DNA from: Acidobacteriota bacterium
GTDB lineage: Bacteria > Acidobacteriota > Vicinamibacteria > Vicinamibacterales > UBA2999
DNA length: 64,000 nucleotides
Direction: 5' to 3'
NCBI GenBank assembly: GCA_947482665.1
Contig: CANKJK010000003.1
Span: 1-64,000, forward strand
Shown: one piece after another, positions 50,590 through 60,109 of the stretch
Numbering within the stretch: position 1 is the stretch's first letter
How the letters are laid out: every line of letters starts with the position of its first letter
The notes under the pieces: model-generated
Told to the model about the DNA's origin: nothing
Seen by the model: the letters and a program-made list of their open reading frames with translations, nothing else
The model's database searches: none
Position numbers and translations under genes: made by a program

Positions 50590-51879
50590 TCAGGAGACCG
50601 GCGAGCGGTGGCCGCGGAACAGGTTCCGGTCGAGGCGCACGCCAACACGAAGTCCCTGACCCGTCATGCGCTCGAACGATGTCGACTGGACTGGCTGGAG
50701 CGTGCCGCGACGGCTGTGCCAGGCGTACTCGAGGTAGATGGGTGCGCCGCCGACCAGTACATCTGCTCGCGCCACGCCGGTCGTGCTCACAAGATCCTGG
50801 CCCGATCCCGCGGACGATGCGGACCGCGCCACGCCGCCGGTGAGCCGGATCGTGCGACTGACTTCCCACGTGCCCGAACCGCGCCACGTCGTCAGGGGCA
50901 CCGCACGGGTGGTTCCCTGCGGATACGACAACTGGCGCTGATAGCCGAGGTCCAGCGCCGTGTTGGCGCTGGCCCGGTATTCCATGTCCGCTCCGCCCTC
51001 AATCGCCGTGCTGCCCGACTGACCTGGGCGTGCGGCCATCCGGCCCGGAGCCGCCGTCAGACGCAATGCCGTCCGGCGCCAGGCTGCGGGGTGATATTCC
51101 AGACGCACCTCGGCCAGGGTCGTGGCCGCTGGCGCGCCAGCCGACCCATGATTCGTACCGCGGAGGCGTCCGCCGCCGACCCAGAGTTGCGCAGTGCGCG
51201 TGAGACGCCGGCCGACGCGCAGGCTGATGCGGTCATCCACCGCGGGCACACCGCACGAGGCGGCCGCAAGCCGGTCGTGCCGGTACGCGGCCTGCAGGGT
51301 CGTGCGCCGGGAGAGGCTGCGCTCCGCGGTGACCGCTGCGCCGAGCGTCATGTTGGACTGGGCCGCGGTCACGCTGCCGGGACCAGCCAGCAGGTTATTG
51401 TCGGCGGGCAGTTGACTGGTGCTGAAGGTGCCCAGCACGCACTGCGGTGAGTAGGCCATGCGCTCAGACGCCGTGAGGCTGAAGCGCGGCGTCACCGGCA
51501 TCCGCGCGCCCATCTCAATCCACTGATTGTCGACACCGAACCCGGTGCGGCCAGTCTCGAACTGCACACCGCCCGCGACCGCATATTCGAGCCGGCGCGT
51601 GGTCCGCGCGAATTGCAGTTCCGCCCGTGCCCCTTCCCGGCGCTGCGCCACGTCGACGGGATTGCCCTCCCGAGATTCGCGTTCGGCGGATTCGAACAAC
51701 CGCACAGACAGAAGACCGGTCGGCATCTTTCGCGATGACACACCAGCTGGCGCGTCTGGCACCTTGAACAGCCCGGCATAGGCGCGCCCGGTGCTGGCCT
51801 CCTGCGCACGCGCGGCGTCTGCCATCAGGGCACAGCACGTCACCAGGACGGCCACCACCGTCAGTCGTGCGCGACTCAC
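50590..51879 (-). CDS. Predicted outer-membrane beta-barrel protein of the exopolysaccharide locus
   Basis: A 429-residue protein with a signal peptide (RLTVVAVLVTCCALMADAAR). It then runs in alternating amphipathic strands with frequent aromatic girdle residues (LEYAVAGGVQFETGRTGFGV, TAQLWVGGGRLRGTNHGS, NTALDLGYQRQLSYPQG) and ends RVGVRLDRNLFRGHRSPVS. This is the pattern of an outer-membrane beta-barrel of the kind often found last in Wza/Wzx/Wzy-type clusters. Its GTG overlaps the stop of the polysaccharide export gene (GTGA). Possible roles: secretion porin or surface attachment of the glycan. Confidence 0.75.
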   Translation of the reverse strand: MSRARLTVVAVLVTCCALMADAARAQEASTGRAYAGLFKVPDAPAGVSSRKMPTGLLSVRLFESAERESREGNPVDVAQRREGARAELQFARTTRRLEYAVAGGVQFETGRTGFGVDNQWIEMGARMPVTPRFSLTASERMAYSPQCVLGTFSTSQLPADNNLLAGPGSVTAAQSNMTLGAAVTAERSLSRRTTLQAAYRHDRLAAASCGVPAVDDRISLRVGRRLTRTAQLWVGGGRLRGTNHGSAGAPAATTLAEVRLEYHPAAWRRTALRLTAAPGRMAARPGQSGSTAIEGGADMEYRASANTALDLGYQRQLSYPQGTTRAVPLTTWRGSGTWEVSRTIRLTGGVARSASSAGSGQDLVSTTGVARADVLVGGAPIYLEYAWHSRRGTLQPVQSTSFERMTGQGLRVGVRLDRNLFRGHRSPVS

Positions 51880-52463
51880 CGCACCAGCACCGTGTCGCCA
51901 GGCAGCAGCACGATGTTCTCGCGCAAGTCCTGCACCTTCGCGGCGCGCTTGTAGTTGAAGCGGAAGGTCACTGGCCCGTCGGCACCCTCTCTGATGATGC
52001 TGATGTGCTCGCGATCGGCGTACTCGGTCAACCCGCCGGACTGCGCAATCAGCTGCAGCACCGTCGTGGATCCACCAAGCACATAAGCCCCGGGGCGCAC
52101 CACCTCGCCGGTGATGTAGACCTTGCGGCTGTTGATCTGCTTCACGGTGACCGTCACGCGCGGGTCGTCCAGCAGCGCGGCCGCGCGACTCCGGATGCGC
52201 TCGCTCAATTGGGCGGGCGTCACGCCAAGCGCGGAGATGTCCTCCAGCAGGGGTAGCGAGATGAAGCCGTCGGGCCGGACAGCCACCTGGGCGGAGAGTT
52301 CCTTCTCACCCCAGTAGCTGACATCCAGCACGTCATCGGCGCCGATCAGATAGTGCTGTGGCGCCGGTTCGGCTTGCCGCCATTCCGGTGTCGCCGCCGC
52401 CGCGGGCAGGGTGATCGCAAGCACCGCGAGCACTGCCAGGAGACATGACTGACTGATTTTCAT
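51876..52463 (-). CDS. Polysaccharide export protein (Wza/EpsA-like)
   Basis: A 195-residue periplasmic/outer-membrane export protein with a signal peptide (SCLLAVLAVLAITLPAAAA). The poly_export domain begins YLIGADDVLDVSYWGEKELS, and a SLBB domain follows (SRKVYITGEVVRPGAYVLGG, then LTEYADREHISIIREG). Such proteins form the outer-membrane channel for capsule or exopolysaccharide. It is shorter than E. coli Wza (~380) and has no lipobox, like other short EpsA/GumB-type forms. GGAGG lies 5 nt before the ATG, which overlaps the flippase stop. Confidence 0.93.
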   Translation of the reverse strand: MKISQSCLLAVLAVLAITLPAAAATPEWRQAEPAPQHYLIGADDVLDVSYWGEKELSAQVAVRPDGFISLPLLEDISALGVTPAQLSERIRSRAAALLDDPRVTVTVKQINSRKVYITGEVVRPGAYVLGGSTTVLQLIAQSGGLTEYADREHISIIREGADGPVTFRFNYKRAAKVQDLRENIVLLPGDTVLVR

Positions 52464-53959
52464 AAGACCTCCACTGCCAGCACGGGCGCGGGCGCTCGGC
52501 GCCGCTGCCATGCGTGGGATACGAACGCGACGTCGTCGCTGCCAATGCCACCGGCCACAGAGACGGCCGCCACCGCCGCCACCGCCGCCAGCAGCGCCGG
52601 CAGGACGCCGGACACCGGGCGCGTCAGCGCCGCGGCCACCGCCAGTGCGGCCACCCCGGCCAGACCGGCCGTAGTGCGGAGCAGGCGCGGCTCGCACCAC
52701 GAGCGCCAGGTCAGACCCGCCAGCACCGCCGTGACCGTCACTTCAGTGATGAGCGTCGCCCAGGCCGCGCCGGCACCGCCGCCGGGCACGCCAAGAGCCA
52801 CCCCACCGCCACCGATCAGCCACGCGTTGAGTGGCACCGAGGCCACCACGCCGGCCAGGGAGACGGCCGCCATCGTCCACGCCCGTCCCTCCTGCAACAG
52901 CGCAATCGCACAGACCGTGGAGACATACGCGAGGGCAAAGGTGGGGGCGAGCGCACGCAGCATCGGCACCGCGCCGGCAAAGCCTGGCCCGAAGCAGAGG
53001 GCGAGCACCTGCGGCGCCGCGACCGCGCAGGCCAGCGCCACCGGCACCGCGCCCAGCAGCGACAGCCGGAGCGTGCCCGTCACCAGCCCACGCATGTCGT
53101 CGCCGGAGCTGGCCGCGGCTCGGGCCGCCGAGGGCACCAGCACCCACGTGAGGATCGGCATGCCCAGCAGCGCGAGCGAGGCCACGTTGGAGGCGGCGCC
53201 GTAGAGCCCCACTTCGACAGGCCCACTCACCGCACCGAGCCAGCCCGTGCCGACGCGTGCGTAGAACGTGTGCGCGAGCGCATTGACGAAGAGCGGCACG
53301 CTGGCGAGAACCATGCCTGACGCCAGCCGCAAGTCCGGCCGCAGCAGCAGGCCGTGCTGGCGCCGGGCCCGCCGGGTCAGCCAGGCGAACCGCACGGCCT
53401 CCACCGCGAGACCGACCAGCGCGACGGCCAGCCCCGTACGCCACGCCGAGAGCGCCAGGACGGTGATGCCGGCCCAGCCCACTTTCATGCCGATGTTGGT
53501 GCGGGCCAGCCAGCTCACGTCACCAGCGGCGTGCTCGAATGCCGCGTAGGTGTTGTTGAGCACGACGAGCACCTGCGAGACGCCGAGCCCGACGAAGACC
53601 GCGACGACGGTGCGCGACGCACCGGTCCGGTGTAGAATCGCCACGACGGCCGCGACTGCCAGCGCACCGAGCGCAACCCGCAGGACCGTCAGGCCGCCAA
53701 GAGACCGCAGCGTCCGGGCCGGATCCGTGGCCGCCTCCCGTCTGAGCTGCGAGTCGATGCCGAAGGTCAGCAGCACAAGCAGCAGGTCCGCGTAGCTCTC
53801 GGCCAGACGCAGCTCGCCGAAGTCTCCCGGGCCGAGCACCCGCGGCACCAGCAGGCGGACGCCCAGGGCGACGGCCGTGGTCACGGCGAGGGATGCGCCG
53901 AGACGCAGCGCGTGATCCAGCGCCACCACGCTCTCGGAGTGGCCCGACCTGGCGCTCAC
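52460..53959 (-). CDS. wzx: Wzx-type polysaccharide flippase
   Basis: A 499-residue polytopic protein of the MOP/oligosaccharide flippase family. It has about 14 helices, starting [20 protein letters not shown], with the amphipathic [20 protein letters not shown] after helix 1, and [20 protein letters not shown] in the middle. It would flip the undecaprenyl-linked repeat unit across the inner membrane for periplasmic polymerisation. The GTG start overlaps the acyltransferase stop by 4 nt, and it is embedded between other exopolysaccharide genes. Confidence 0.88.
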   Translation of the reverse strand: MSARSGHSESVVALDHALRLGASLAVTTAVALGVRLLVPRVLGPGDFGELRLAESYADLLLVLLTFGIDSQLRREAATDPARTLRSLGGLTVLRVALGALAVAAVVAILHRTGASRTVVAVFVGLGVSQVLVVLNNTYAAFEHAAGDVSWLARTNIGMKVGWAGITVLALSAWRTGLAVALVGLAVEAVRFAWLTRRARRQHGLLLRPDLRLASGMVLASVPLFVNALAHTFYARVGTGWLGAVSGPVEVGLYGAASNVASLALLGMPILTWVLVPSAARAAASSGDDMRGLVTGTLRLSLLGAVPVALACAVAAPQVLALCFGPGFAGAVPMLRALAPTFALAYVSTVCAIALLQEGRAWTMAAVSLAGVVASVPLNAWLIGGGGVALGVPGGGAGAAWATLITEVTVTAVLAGLTWRSWCEPRLLRTTAGLAGVAALAVAAALTRPVSGVLPALLAAVAAVAAVSVAGGIGSDDVAFVSHAWQRRRAPAPVLAVEVL

Positions 53960-54582
53960 GAGGCCTCCCGCACGATGAAGCGCCGAGGGTCGAGCGTGCC
54001 CATCGGGCGCGCAGGCACACCGCCGACGATGGTGAACGGCGGCACGTCGTGCGTGACGACGGACCCGACGCCGACGATGGCGCCCCGGCCGATCCGGACG
54101 CCCTTGAGCACGGACGCCTTGGCGCCGATCCAGACGTCGTCCTCGATCACCACGGGCCGTGCACCCTGCCGCGACTCGCGATCAAGCGGGTCATGGAAGT
54201 CCGTGTCCACGATCATCGCGTAGGGTCCGATACGAACCCGATCGCCAATCGTCACAGAGCGGTCCGCGTTGATGGACGTGCCGTAATTCACGCGCACGCC
54301 ACGGCCCACTCGCAGGATGGCCCCGGGGCCGGTCACCAGCTCGACAGGTACCGGCAGGCTCCGCAGGAGGACGTGACCACCGATCTCGATCCGTCCGTCA
54401 TTGACGATCCGTGGCGTGCCGAGCGTGCGCGGGTGCGCACCGATGACATCGACGCGCCGCAGGCGCAGGCGCGCGGTCACCAACTCGCCCGCGTACCGCA
54501 GACCGCGTTTGGTCACGAGACGCCAGCCAAGACCACGATCCCGGCGCAGCTTCGCCAGGATGGTGCGAAGGGTTGTGGGCAC
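53956..54582 (-). CDS. Left-handed beta-helix acyltransferase (WcaF/colanic-acid type)
   Basis: A 208-residue hexapeptide-repeat acyltransferase. Repeats run from [20 protein letters not shown] to [20 protein letters not shown] and [20 protein letters not shown], with the catalytic histidine region [20 protein letters not shown]. It probably O-acetylates a sugar of the repeat unit in the cytoplasm before flipping. GTG 54582 is chosen because it follows the upstream stop by one base and has GAGGGG at good distance. An ATG at 54630 would overlap the upstream gene by 47 nt. Confidence 0.88.
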   Translation of the reverse strand: MPTTLRTILAKLRRDRGLGWRLVTKRGLRYAGELVTARLRLRRVDVIGAHPRTLGTPRIVNDGRIEIGGHVLLRSLPVPVELVTGPGAILRVGRGVRVNYGTSINADRSVTIGDRVRIGPYAMIVDTDFHDPLDRESRQGARPVVIEDDVWIGAKASVLKGVRIGRGAIVGVGSVVTHDVPPFTIVGGVPARPMGTLDPRRFIVREAS

Positions 54583-54583
54583 G

Positions 54584-55573
54584 TTAGCTCGCCCCACGGC
54601 CGCTGACGACCACCGGAACAGTTCTGCCAATCAGGGACACATCGGTGCCGAGCGACCACTGATCGACGTACTGCAGGTCGAGCATCATCCACTCGTCGAA
54701 CCCGATGGAGTTACGGCCCTGCACCTGCCAGAGGCACGTCAGCCCTGGCCGTACCGAGAGGCGCCGGCGCTGCCACGGCTGGTACTGCGCCACTTCGCGC
54801 GGCACGGGCGGCCGGGGACCGACGATCGACATGTGGCCGAGGAGGATGTTGAAGAGCTGCGGAAGCTCGTCGATGCTGTAGGCCCGGATGAAGCGCCCGA
54901 CCCGCGTGACCCGCGGATCGCACTGCATCTTGAACACCGGTCCGGTCTGCTCGTTCTTCGCGGCCAGCGTCTCGAGCAGGCGCTCGGCGTCGACCACCAT
55001 CGACCGGAACTTGAACATCTCGAAGTACCGGCCCCGCAGACCTACGCGGACCTGCTTGAAGAAGACGGGACCGCGCGAGGTGAGTTTGATGGCCGCCGCC
55101 GTGGCCAGCAGCAGTGGCGACAGCGCGGCGAGGGCAACCAGACTGAGCCCAATGTCAGCGGCGCGCTTCACGGCGTCCTCGACGGGCCTGGATATCGTCA
55201 GCCGGTAGTGGAGGTAGCCATCCTGCGTCGCCGTGGCATGTACGGGCAGCGCCCGGCCGAGGCGGAAGACGTGCGCGGGCACCGCGAACGGAATCCCGAG
55301 CTGTTCGCAGACCTGGACAGCGGACTGGAGCCGGTCGTGGTGGCTCTGAATGTCGGTGGCGAAGTACACCTCGTCAACCGGATTCATCGTGAGGAACGCC
55401 GCGAGCTGGTCGACCGGGCCCAGCTGAGGCACGTCGAGTCCGGGCGCCGGCGTCTCGTCGCCCACGCTGAACGCGCCGACCACCCGGGCGCGGCCGGCCA
55501 GGTCACGCAGGGTCTCGCGGGCCAACGCGCCGCGGCCCACCAGAACGATTTCGGGAAGTGAGGTCTTCAACAC
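54584..55573 (-). CDS. Short polyprenyl-phosphate sugar-1-phosphate transferase (initiating glycosyltransferase)
   Basis: A 329-residue bacterial sugar transferase. The C-terminal catalytic domain is complete: [56 protein letters not shown] and [10 protein letters not shown]. It starts glycan assembly by loading a sugar phosphate on undecaprenyl phosphate at the inner membrane. The N terminus has only a Rossmann-like CoA-binding-type region ([20 protein letters not shown]), without the four-helix membrane bundle of WbaP-type enzymes. GTG 55573 has AGGAG 8 nt upstream and overlaps the wecG-like stop. Confidence 0.88.
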   Translation of the reverse strand: MLKTSLPEIVLVGRGALARETLRDLAGRARVVGAFSVGDETPAPGLDVPQLGPVDQLAAFLTMNPVDEVYFATDIQSHHDRLQSAVQVCEQLGIPFAVPAHVFRLGRALPVHATATQDGYLHYRLTISRPVEDAVKRAADIGLSLVALAALSPLLLATAAAIKLTSRGPVFFKQVRVGLRGRYFEMFKFRSMVVDAERLLETLAAKNEQTGPVFKMQCDPRVTRVGRFIRAYSIDELPQLFNILLGHMSIVGPRPPVPREVAQYQPWQRRRLSVRPGLTCLWQVQGRNSIGFDEWMMLDLQYVDQWSLGTDVSLIGRTVPVVVSGRGAS

Positions 55574-56397
55574 GTGGAGGACTCCTGAACAGTCGCGGTT
55601 GTGGTCGGGCGCGGTACGGGGCGTGATGCGATGCGGGCATTCCAGAGTGCTCTGGCGAAGATCGGGAGCGCCTGCATGTCGCGGACGAGATAGCGGTAGG
55701 CCATACGCCTGGGCTCCTGCGCCAACCGATAGAGCCACTCAAGACCGGCGCGGGACATCCAGCGGGGTGCCCGGCGCACGACGCCTCCCGCGAAATCAAG
55801 CGAGGCACCGAGGCCGAAGGCCACCGCGGGTGCTATCGCATCGGCGTGGCGCTCCATCCACTGCTCCTGCCGTGGGCAGGAGAGCGCCAGCACGACGATC
55901 TCCGCGCCGGACTCGCGGATGGCCCGCACGACCCGGGACTCCTCGGCGGGCGTCTCATCGTCGGCCCGCCAGAACGAGGTGTCCTGTCCGACAATCCGCA
56001 ACGCCGGGTGCGACTGCTCGAAGCGCTCTCGCGCGATAGCAAGAGTGTCGGGCGTCGAGCCGAAGAAGAAGACGCCGCGGTTGGCGCGCGCGGCGTAGGC
56101 CATGAGCGGGTCGAGGAGATCAGAGCCGGAGACTTTCTCAGGCACCGGGGCCCGGAGCAGCCGGCTCATCCAGACGAGCGGCTGGCCATCCGCCAACGAG
56201 AGCGCCGCGCGTGCATGCGCACGCCGCAGCGCTTCGTGACGAGTGGCCAATACCAGGTGGTCCACATTCGGCGTGACGACGTATCCACCTCGCTCACGCC
56301 GGATGAGTGCGTCCACCGCCTCGATCGTCTGCGCCTGTGTCAGGCGATCGAGGCCGAGGTCACCAATCCATGTGCGTCCTGATGTTGACTCGTGCAT
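55567..56397 (-). CDS. WecG/TagA/CpsF-family glycosyltransferase (GT26)
   Basis: A 276-residue GT26 enzyme: GGYVVTPNVDHLVLATRHEA with the conserved TPN, LSLADGQPLVWMSRLL (the ADGxG-like motif), SGSDLLDPLMAYA, and VVLALSCPRQEQWMERHADA. It adds a second sugar, typically N-acetylmannosaminuronic acid or related, to the lipid-linked primer. It is the first gene of the minus-strand exopolysaccharide operon. Its ATG lies at predicted +3 of a sigma-54 promoter (56410-56425), with no Shine-Dalgarno inside that short leader. Confidence 0.92.
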   Translation of the reverse strand: MHESTSGRTWIGDLGLDRLTQAQTIEAVDALIRRERGGYVVTPNVDHLVLATRHEALRRAHARAALSLADGQPLVWMSRLLRAPVPEKVSGSDLLDPLMAYAARANRGVFFFGSTPDTLAIARERFEQSHPALRIVGQDTSFWRADDETPAEESRVVRAIRESGAEIVVLALSCPRQEQWMERHADAIAPAVAFGLGASLDFAGGVVRRAPRWMSRAGLEWLYRLAQEPRRMAYRYLVRDMQALPIFARALWNARIASRPVPRPTTTATVQESSTC

Positions 56398-56409
56398 GGA
56401 GAGCCTTAG

Positions 56410-56425
56410 TGCAAGGCACGGGCCA
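56410..56425 (-). promoter_or_regulatory. Sigma-54 promoter of the minus-strand exopolysaccharide operon
   Basis: On the minus strand: TGGCCCGTGCCTTGCA, matching the consensus TGGCACG-N4-TTGCW at every position but one, with exact GG-N10-GC spacing. The predicted start is 56399, two bases before the wecG-like ATG at 56397. Confidence 0.8.
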
Positions 56426-56486
56426 CACTGAAAACAGCAGGTCTTGCCTGACAAACGGCCATTCACCGGATGCGCGCTCGCGCTTC

Positions 56487-56517
56487 TGAGACGCCCCCGC
56501 TGTTTCATTCCGAGACA
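56487..56517. promoter_or_regulatory. Shared enhancer-binding-protein site (UAS) of the divergent exopolysaccharide operons
   Basis: Three half-sites: GAGAC (56488-56492), GTTTC (56502-56506) and GAGAC (56512-56516), embedded in TGAGAC-N9-GTTTCA and TGTTTC-N5-GAGACA. Its centre is about 103 bp upstream of the minus-strand start and about 112 bp upstream of the plus-strand start, the usual distance for a sigma-54 activator. The same array occurs in reverse at 62995-63022 before the GH44 gene. Confidence 0.65.
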
Positions 56518-56587
56518 GAGCGAACAGTCGCCTTCGGCACTCACGCCATTTCAGGCCTGTTTGGCGATCACCCGCGCCATTGGAAGG

Positions 56588-56603
56588 CGGCACGAATGCT
56601 GCT
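56588..56603 (+). promoter_or_regulatory. Sigma-54 promoter of the plus-strand exopolysaccharide operon
   Basis: CGGCACGAATGCTGCT: GGCACG at -24 and TGCT at -12 with exact GG-N10-GC spacing. The predicted start is 56614, two bases before ATG 56616. Confidence 0.72.
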
Positions 56604-56615
56604 CTGTCTGTCTGC

Positions 56616-56780
56616 ATGCAGAAGGTCATTCTCGCGTCGGTCCTCATGGCCACCTTCCTGATCCCGGCCTCGTTCACCACATCCGGGGCGGTGCGCTATG
56701 GGTCCTTCCTCATTCGCATGTGCACGTTCACGGCCGCCTACGTGGCCCTCCTGCTCTTTGTCTATCCGCGTCTGTTCTGA
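56616..56780 (+). CDS. Small membrane protein at the head of the exopolysaccharide operon
   Basis: A 54-residue protein with two hydrophobic segments (VILASVLMATFLIPASFTTS and TFTAAYVALLLFVYPRLF) joined by a short polar loop (GAVRYGSFLIRMC). I do not recognise it. Support comes from position: the ATG is at predicted +3 of a sigma-54 promoter, the next gene starts 10 nt after its stop, and the composition is coherent for a membrane hairpin. There is no Shine-Dalgarno. ATG 56646 would give 44 residues. Confidence 0.6.
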   Translation: MQKVILASVLMATFLIPASFTTSGAVRYGSFLIRMCTFTAAYVALLLFVYPRLF

Positions 56781-56789
56781 GTCATCCCC

Positions 56790-57182
56790 ATGCACACCAC
56801 ACGCAAAGCGCTGATCGTTGACGATGCCCCGGAGTTCCGGCTCCTGCTCGGGTCCCTGTTCCGGGAGCTCGGACTGGAGTCGGTGACGGTCCGCGACGGA
56901 GACACGGCGCTCGCGATGGCCCGCGAGGAACGGCCCGCGATCATCTGTGTCGACCTCATGCTCCCAACCCTCTCTGGCCTTGAGGTCTGCACCGCGCTCC
57001 GCCAGCGGCCCGAAACAGCCGATGTGCCGATCGTCATGGTCTCGGCGCGCCGCTTCCCGCAGGACCGCGCGGCGGCCAGCCAGGCAGGGGCTGACGCCTA
57101 CGTGACCAAGCCAGTCGACCGCACGGACTTCTCCAACCAGGTGCGTTCCCTGCTCTGGCAGCGGCAGCAGGCAGAGGCGTAA
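56790..57182 (+). CDS. Stand-alone response-regulator receiver domain protein
   Basis: A 130-residue CheY-like protein. The acidic pocket is D11/D12 (ALIVDDAPEF), the phospho-acceptor is D55 (ICVDLMLPT), with S85 (MVSARR) and K107 (YVTKPVD). There is no output domain. Single receivers in polysaccharide clusters usually act as phospho-controlled protein-binding switches. No histidine kinase is in the window. It is 3 nt upstream of the Wzz-like gene, so it is made with the synthesis machinery. Confidence 0.9.
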   Translation: MHTTRKALIVDDAPEFRLLLGSLFRELGLESVTVRDGDTALAMAREERPAIICVDLMLPTLSGLEVCTALRQRPETADVPIVMVSARRFPQDRAAASQAGADAYVTKPVDRTDFSNQVRSLLWQRQQAEA

Positions 57183-57185
57183 GCC

Positions 57186-58628
57186 ATGTCCGACCAGGTC
57201 ACCCTTCTTCCGCTGGGACATCCTGCCGTCTGGGCGCGCGGGCTGCGTCTGGCGACGCAGGCCGTCCGTGCGCGCTGGGTGTCGGTGGCTCTGCTCACGG
57301 CGATCTTCGCGGGTGCGGGCTTCGGCGCCGGCCTGGTGCTCCCCCGTACCTATGAGAGCCGGACGCGCCTGCTCGTGCAGCGCAACGTGGTGATGCCGGC
57401 ACTGGCGTCCCCGACGCGGTCGGTGCCGTCCAACTCGGACGCGCCGACGCAGGCCGCCACGGAGTTCGTGCTGAACCGTCCGGCGCTGGAAGGCATTCTC
57501 GAACGCGCCGACCTGATGGCCCGCTGGGCTGGGGAGCGGCCACCCGCACTGCGCCTCAAGGATCAGTTGCTCGAGCGTCTCAGCGGTCCAATCTCGCCGG
57601 AAGACCGCGCGGATGCCCTCGTCGAGGTGCTGTCGAACCGGTTGACCGTCAGCGTGAACAACGACGTCATCACCATCAACGCCACGTGGTGGACCCCCGG
57701 CACGGCGCTCGACATCGTCAACGCCGCCGCGGAGGCCTTCCTGGAAGCCCGCCGCAAGGTGGACGTGCAGGCGATCGACGACACGGCGGCGCTCCTGGGA
57801 CGGTCCGTGGAGGAGCACCGCGCGCGGCTCGAGGCGCAGATGGCGGTGGTCACCGCACGCGTCTCGGCCCCGCGCCGCGTGCATTCGGAATCCGCGCCGC
57901 CCGTGTCACGGGTCGCCGGGCCGGCAAAGAAGGCGGACTCGCGCCTGGAGGATCTGCGCCAGCGTGTGACGAGTGCCCGGCAGGCCGTCGTCGACACGGA
58001 GCGACGCTACAAGGATTCCGTGCGCGACGCCGAAGTCCGTCTGGCGACGGTCCGGGCAGGGCGCACCGAGCGTCATCCTGACGTCGTCGGGGCGCAGCGG
58101 ACCTTCGACCGCCTCCGGGAAGAACCCGAGGCCCTCCGCGCGGCCCGGATGGCTGAGACGGCCACCGTGAGCGAGTGGCTGGCCAGTGGCGGCTCCCTCG
58201 ATGCCCCCGCGGCGCCCGCGACATCGACTGCCGCGGAGGCCGTGATCCCCGCCGTGCTTCGCTCGCCCGCGATGGAGGCCGAGGCGCGCGTGCCTGCGGC
58301 GTCTGTCGAGGACGGCTACTCGCGCGCACTGCTGGATAACCTGGTCGCCACCTATCAGGACCTGCTGACACGGCAGGCCAATGCCCAGGTGGAACTCGCC
58401 ACGGCGAAGGCGGCGTTCCGGTATCGCTACTCGGTGATGTATCCGGCCCGGCTCGCCAAGAAGGCCTCGGGGCCGAATCGTCCCGTCATCCTCATGGGTG
58501 CGCTGATGGCCGGCCTGCTCGCCGGTCTGTTGCGCGCCCTCATGGCCGAGCTCAAGGCGAAGCAGTTGCTCTCGCCGGCCGCCCTCATGGCGCACCTGTC
58601 GGAAGGCGCCCCGCAGGGGCAGGCGTGA
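57186..58628 (+). CDS. Wzz/GumC-like polysaccharide chain-length determinant
   Basis: A 480-residue polysaccharide co-polymerase. The first transmembrane helix is near residues 31-52 (WVSVALLTAIFAGAGFGAGL), followed by the Wzz region (LVLPRTYESRTRLLVQRNVV, then NRLTVSVNNDVITINATWWT). A long coiled-coil segment runs about residues 195-330, and a second transmembrane helix is at ~437-458 (PVILMGALMAGLLAGLLRAL). It lacks a C-terminal BY-kinase domain. It would set glycan length with the Wzy-like protein, whose GTG overlaps its stop by 4 nt. Confidence 0.88.
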   Translation: MSDQVTLLPLGHPAVWARGLRLATQAVRARWVSVALLTAIFAGAGFGAGLVLPRTYESRTRLLVQRNVVMPALASPTRSVPSNSDAPTQAATEFVLNRPALEGILERADLMARWAGERPPALRLKDQLLERLSGPISPEDRADALVEVLSNRLTVSVNNDVITINATWWTPGTALDIVNAAAEAFLEARRKVDVQAIDDTAALLGRSVEEHRARLEAQMAVVTARVSAPRRVHSESAPPVSRVAGPAKKADSRLEDLRQRVTSARQAVVDTERRYKDSVRDAEVRLATVRAGRTERHPDVVGAQRTFDRLREEPEALRAARMAETATVSEWLASGGSLDAPAAPATSTAAEAVIPAVLRSPAMEAEARVPAASVEDGYSRALLDNLVATYQDLLTRQANAQVELATAKAAFRYRYSVMYPARLAKKASGPNRPVILMGALMAGLLAGLLRALMAELKAKQLLSPAALMAHLSEGAPQGQA

Positions 58629-60109
58629 GCACGCTCTCGGCACGGGTCGCACCCGCGCGCATTCTGGTCTGGCCTGCTATCGGGTTGTCCTTCGTCCTCG
58701 TACTGGCCGGCGCGGGCATCATCGCTCCGGCCGCGCCGCTCCTGGCGGTGCTCGCGCTGGCGGCCGTGCTCGCCGCGCCGATGCGGGTCACGGCGCTGGC
58801 CGTGCTGGCTGTGAGCCTCATCGCCGACAACCCGGGCGAGCGACCGATGTCGGGTCTGTGGCGATCGCCGGTGGCAGGCATCGGGGATCTGCTGTATCTC
58901 AATCTGCACGCCCACACCCACATCGAGGCCCTCCGGTTCTCGCTGCTGGAACTGCTCGTGAGCCTGCTGGTCGTCATCGTCCTGGTCCGCAAGATGTCGA
59001 AGGACCCGCTCGACGATCCGGACGGTCAGGGTGTCCTGCCCAATCCGCTGAAGATGGCGTTCGTCGTCTTCTTCCTCGCCATCGTTGGACTCGAAGTCCT
59101 GGGCCTCGCCCGTGGCGGCGACTTCCGCAATTCGCTCTGGCAGCTGCGGCAGCTCTTCTGGCTACCCGCGCTGGGGCTGCTCTTCGGCCATGCGTTCCGG
59201 TCCTCGCGGGCGCGCACCGCCCTCCTGCGCACGCTGATGGTGGCGGCCGCCGCACGGGCCTCCCTCGGCATCTACTTCTACTTCGCCCGGGTGCGCCCGG
59301 GCGCGCTGCAGGTGGACTACGTCACCACGCACTCCGACTCGATTCTGGCCGTGGTCGCGATGCTGATTGCCGTGGCGGCCTTCGTGGAGCGCCGGACTCT
59401 GGGCCACCTGCTTCTGAACCTTGGCCTCCAGCCGCTGCTCATCCTCGGCCTCGTGGTCAACAACCGGCGCATTGCCCTGGTAGCCCTCGCGGCCGGCATC
59501 GCCACGCTGCTCCTGATCGGGCCCGCGGCCCTCCGGAGAGGGCTTGCGCGCAGCCTCATCGTGATCCTGCCCCTCGCCGGCCTCTACGTCGCGGCCGGCT
59601 GGAACTCCCACGCGGCCGTCTTCGGACCGGTGCACACGCTGCGGTCGATCTCCTCGAGCGAGGACGACTCCACCAAGACACGCGACATCGAGAACTTCAA
59701 CCTGATCCAGACGCTCAAGGAGCACCCGCTGCTCGGGTCCGGCTTCGGCCACGAGTACCACGAGCAGGTGCAGGGTGATCGCGTCGATCAGTTCTTCGCC
59801 CAGTATCGCTACATCGCCCACAACAGCGTGCTCTGGCTGCTGTCGCTCTCGGGCTGGATCGGCTTCAGCCTCGTCTGGACGGTCTTCCTCGTGATGGCGT
59901 TCGTCGCACGCCTCGCCTACAGCCGGGCGCGTGCGCTGCCGGATCGGGTGACGGCATTCGGTGCCCTCGCCGCGGTGCTCTGCTTCGTGATTCAGGCCTG
60001 GGGGGACATGGGTCTCCAGAGCTGGATGGGCACGTTGACACTCACGAGCCTGACGGGTGCCGCCGGGGCGCTCTTCACGGCACAGAACCAGGAAGAGACC
60101 CTCGCATGA
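58625..60109 (+). CDS. O-antigen polymerase/ligase family protein (Wzy-like)
   Basis: A 494-residue inner-membrane protein with about a dozen helices (IGLSFVLVLAGAGIIAPAAP and onward). A large periplasmic loop follows (SISSSEDDSTKTRDIENFNL, then HPLLGSGFGHEYHEQVQGD) and ends in the conserved YIAHNSVLWLLSLSGWIGFS of the Wzy_C/O-antigen ligase domain. It probably polymerises flipped repeat units. Assignment to polymerase over ligase rests on the adjacent Wzz- and Wzx-like genes. GTGA and ATGA overlaps link it to both neighbours. Confidence 0.87.
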   Translation: MSTLSARVAPARILVWPAIGLSFVLVLAGAGIIAPAAPLLAVLALAAVLAAPMRVTALAVLAVSLIADNPGERPMSGLWRSPVAGIGDLLYLNLHAHTHIEALRFSLLELLVSLLVVIVLVRKMSKDPLDDPDGQGVLPNPLKMAFVVFFLAIVGLEVLGLARGGDFRNSLWQLRQLFWLPALGLLFGHAFRSSRARTALLRTLMVAAAARASLGIYFYFARVRPGALQVDYVTTHSDSILAVVAMLIAVAAFVERRTLGHLLLNLGLQPLLILGLVVNNRRIALVALAAGIATLLLIGPAALRRGLARSLIVILPLAGLYVAAGWNSHAAVFGPVHTLRSISSSEDDSTKTRDIENFNLIQTLKEHPLLGSGFGHEYHEQVQGDRVDQFFAQYRYIAHNSVLWLLSLSGWIGFSLVWTVFLVMAFVARLAYSRARALPDRVTAFGALAAVLCFVIQAWGDMGLQSWMGTLTLTSLTGAAGALFTAQNQEETLA

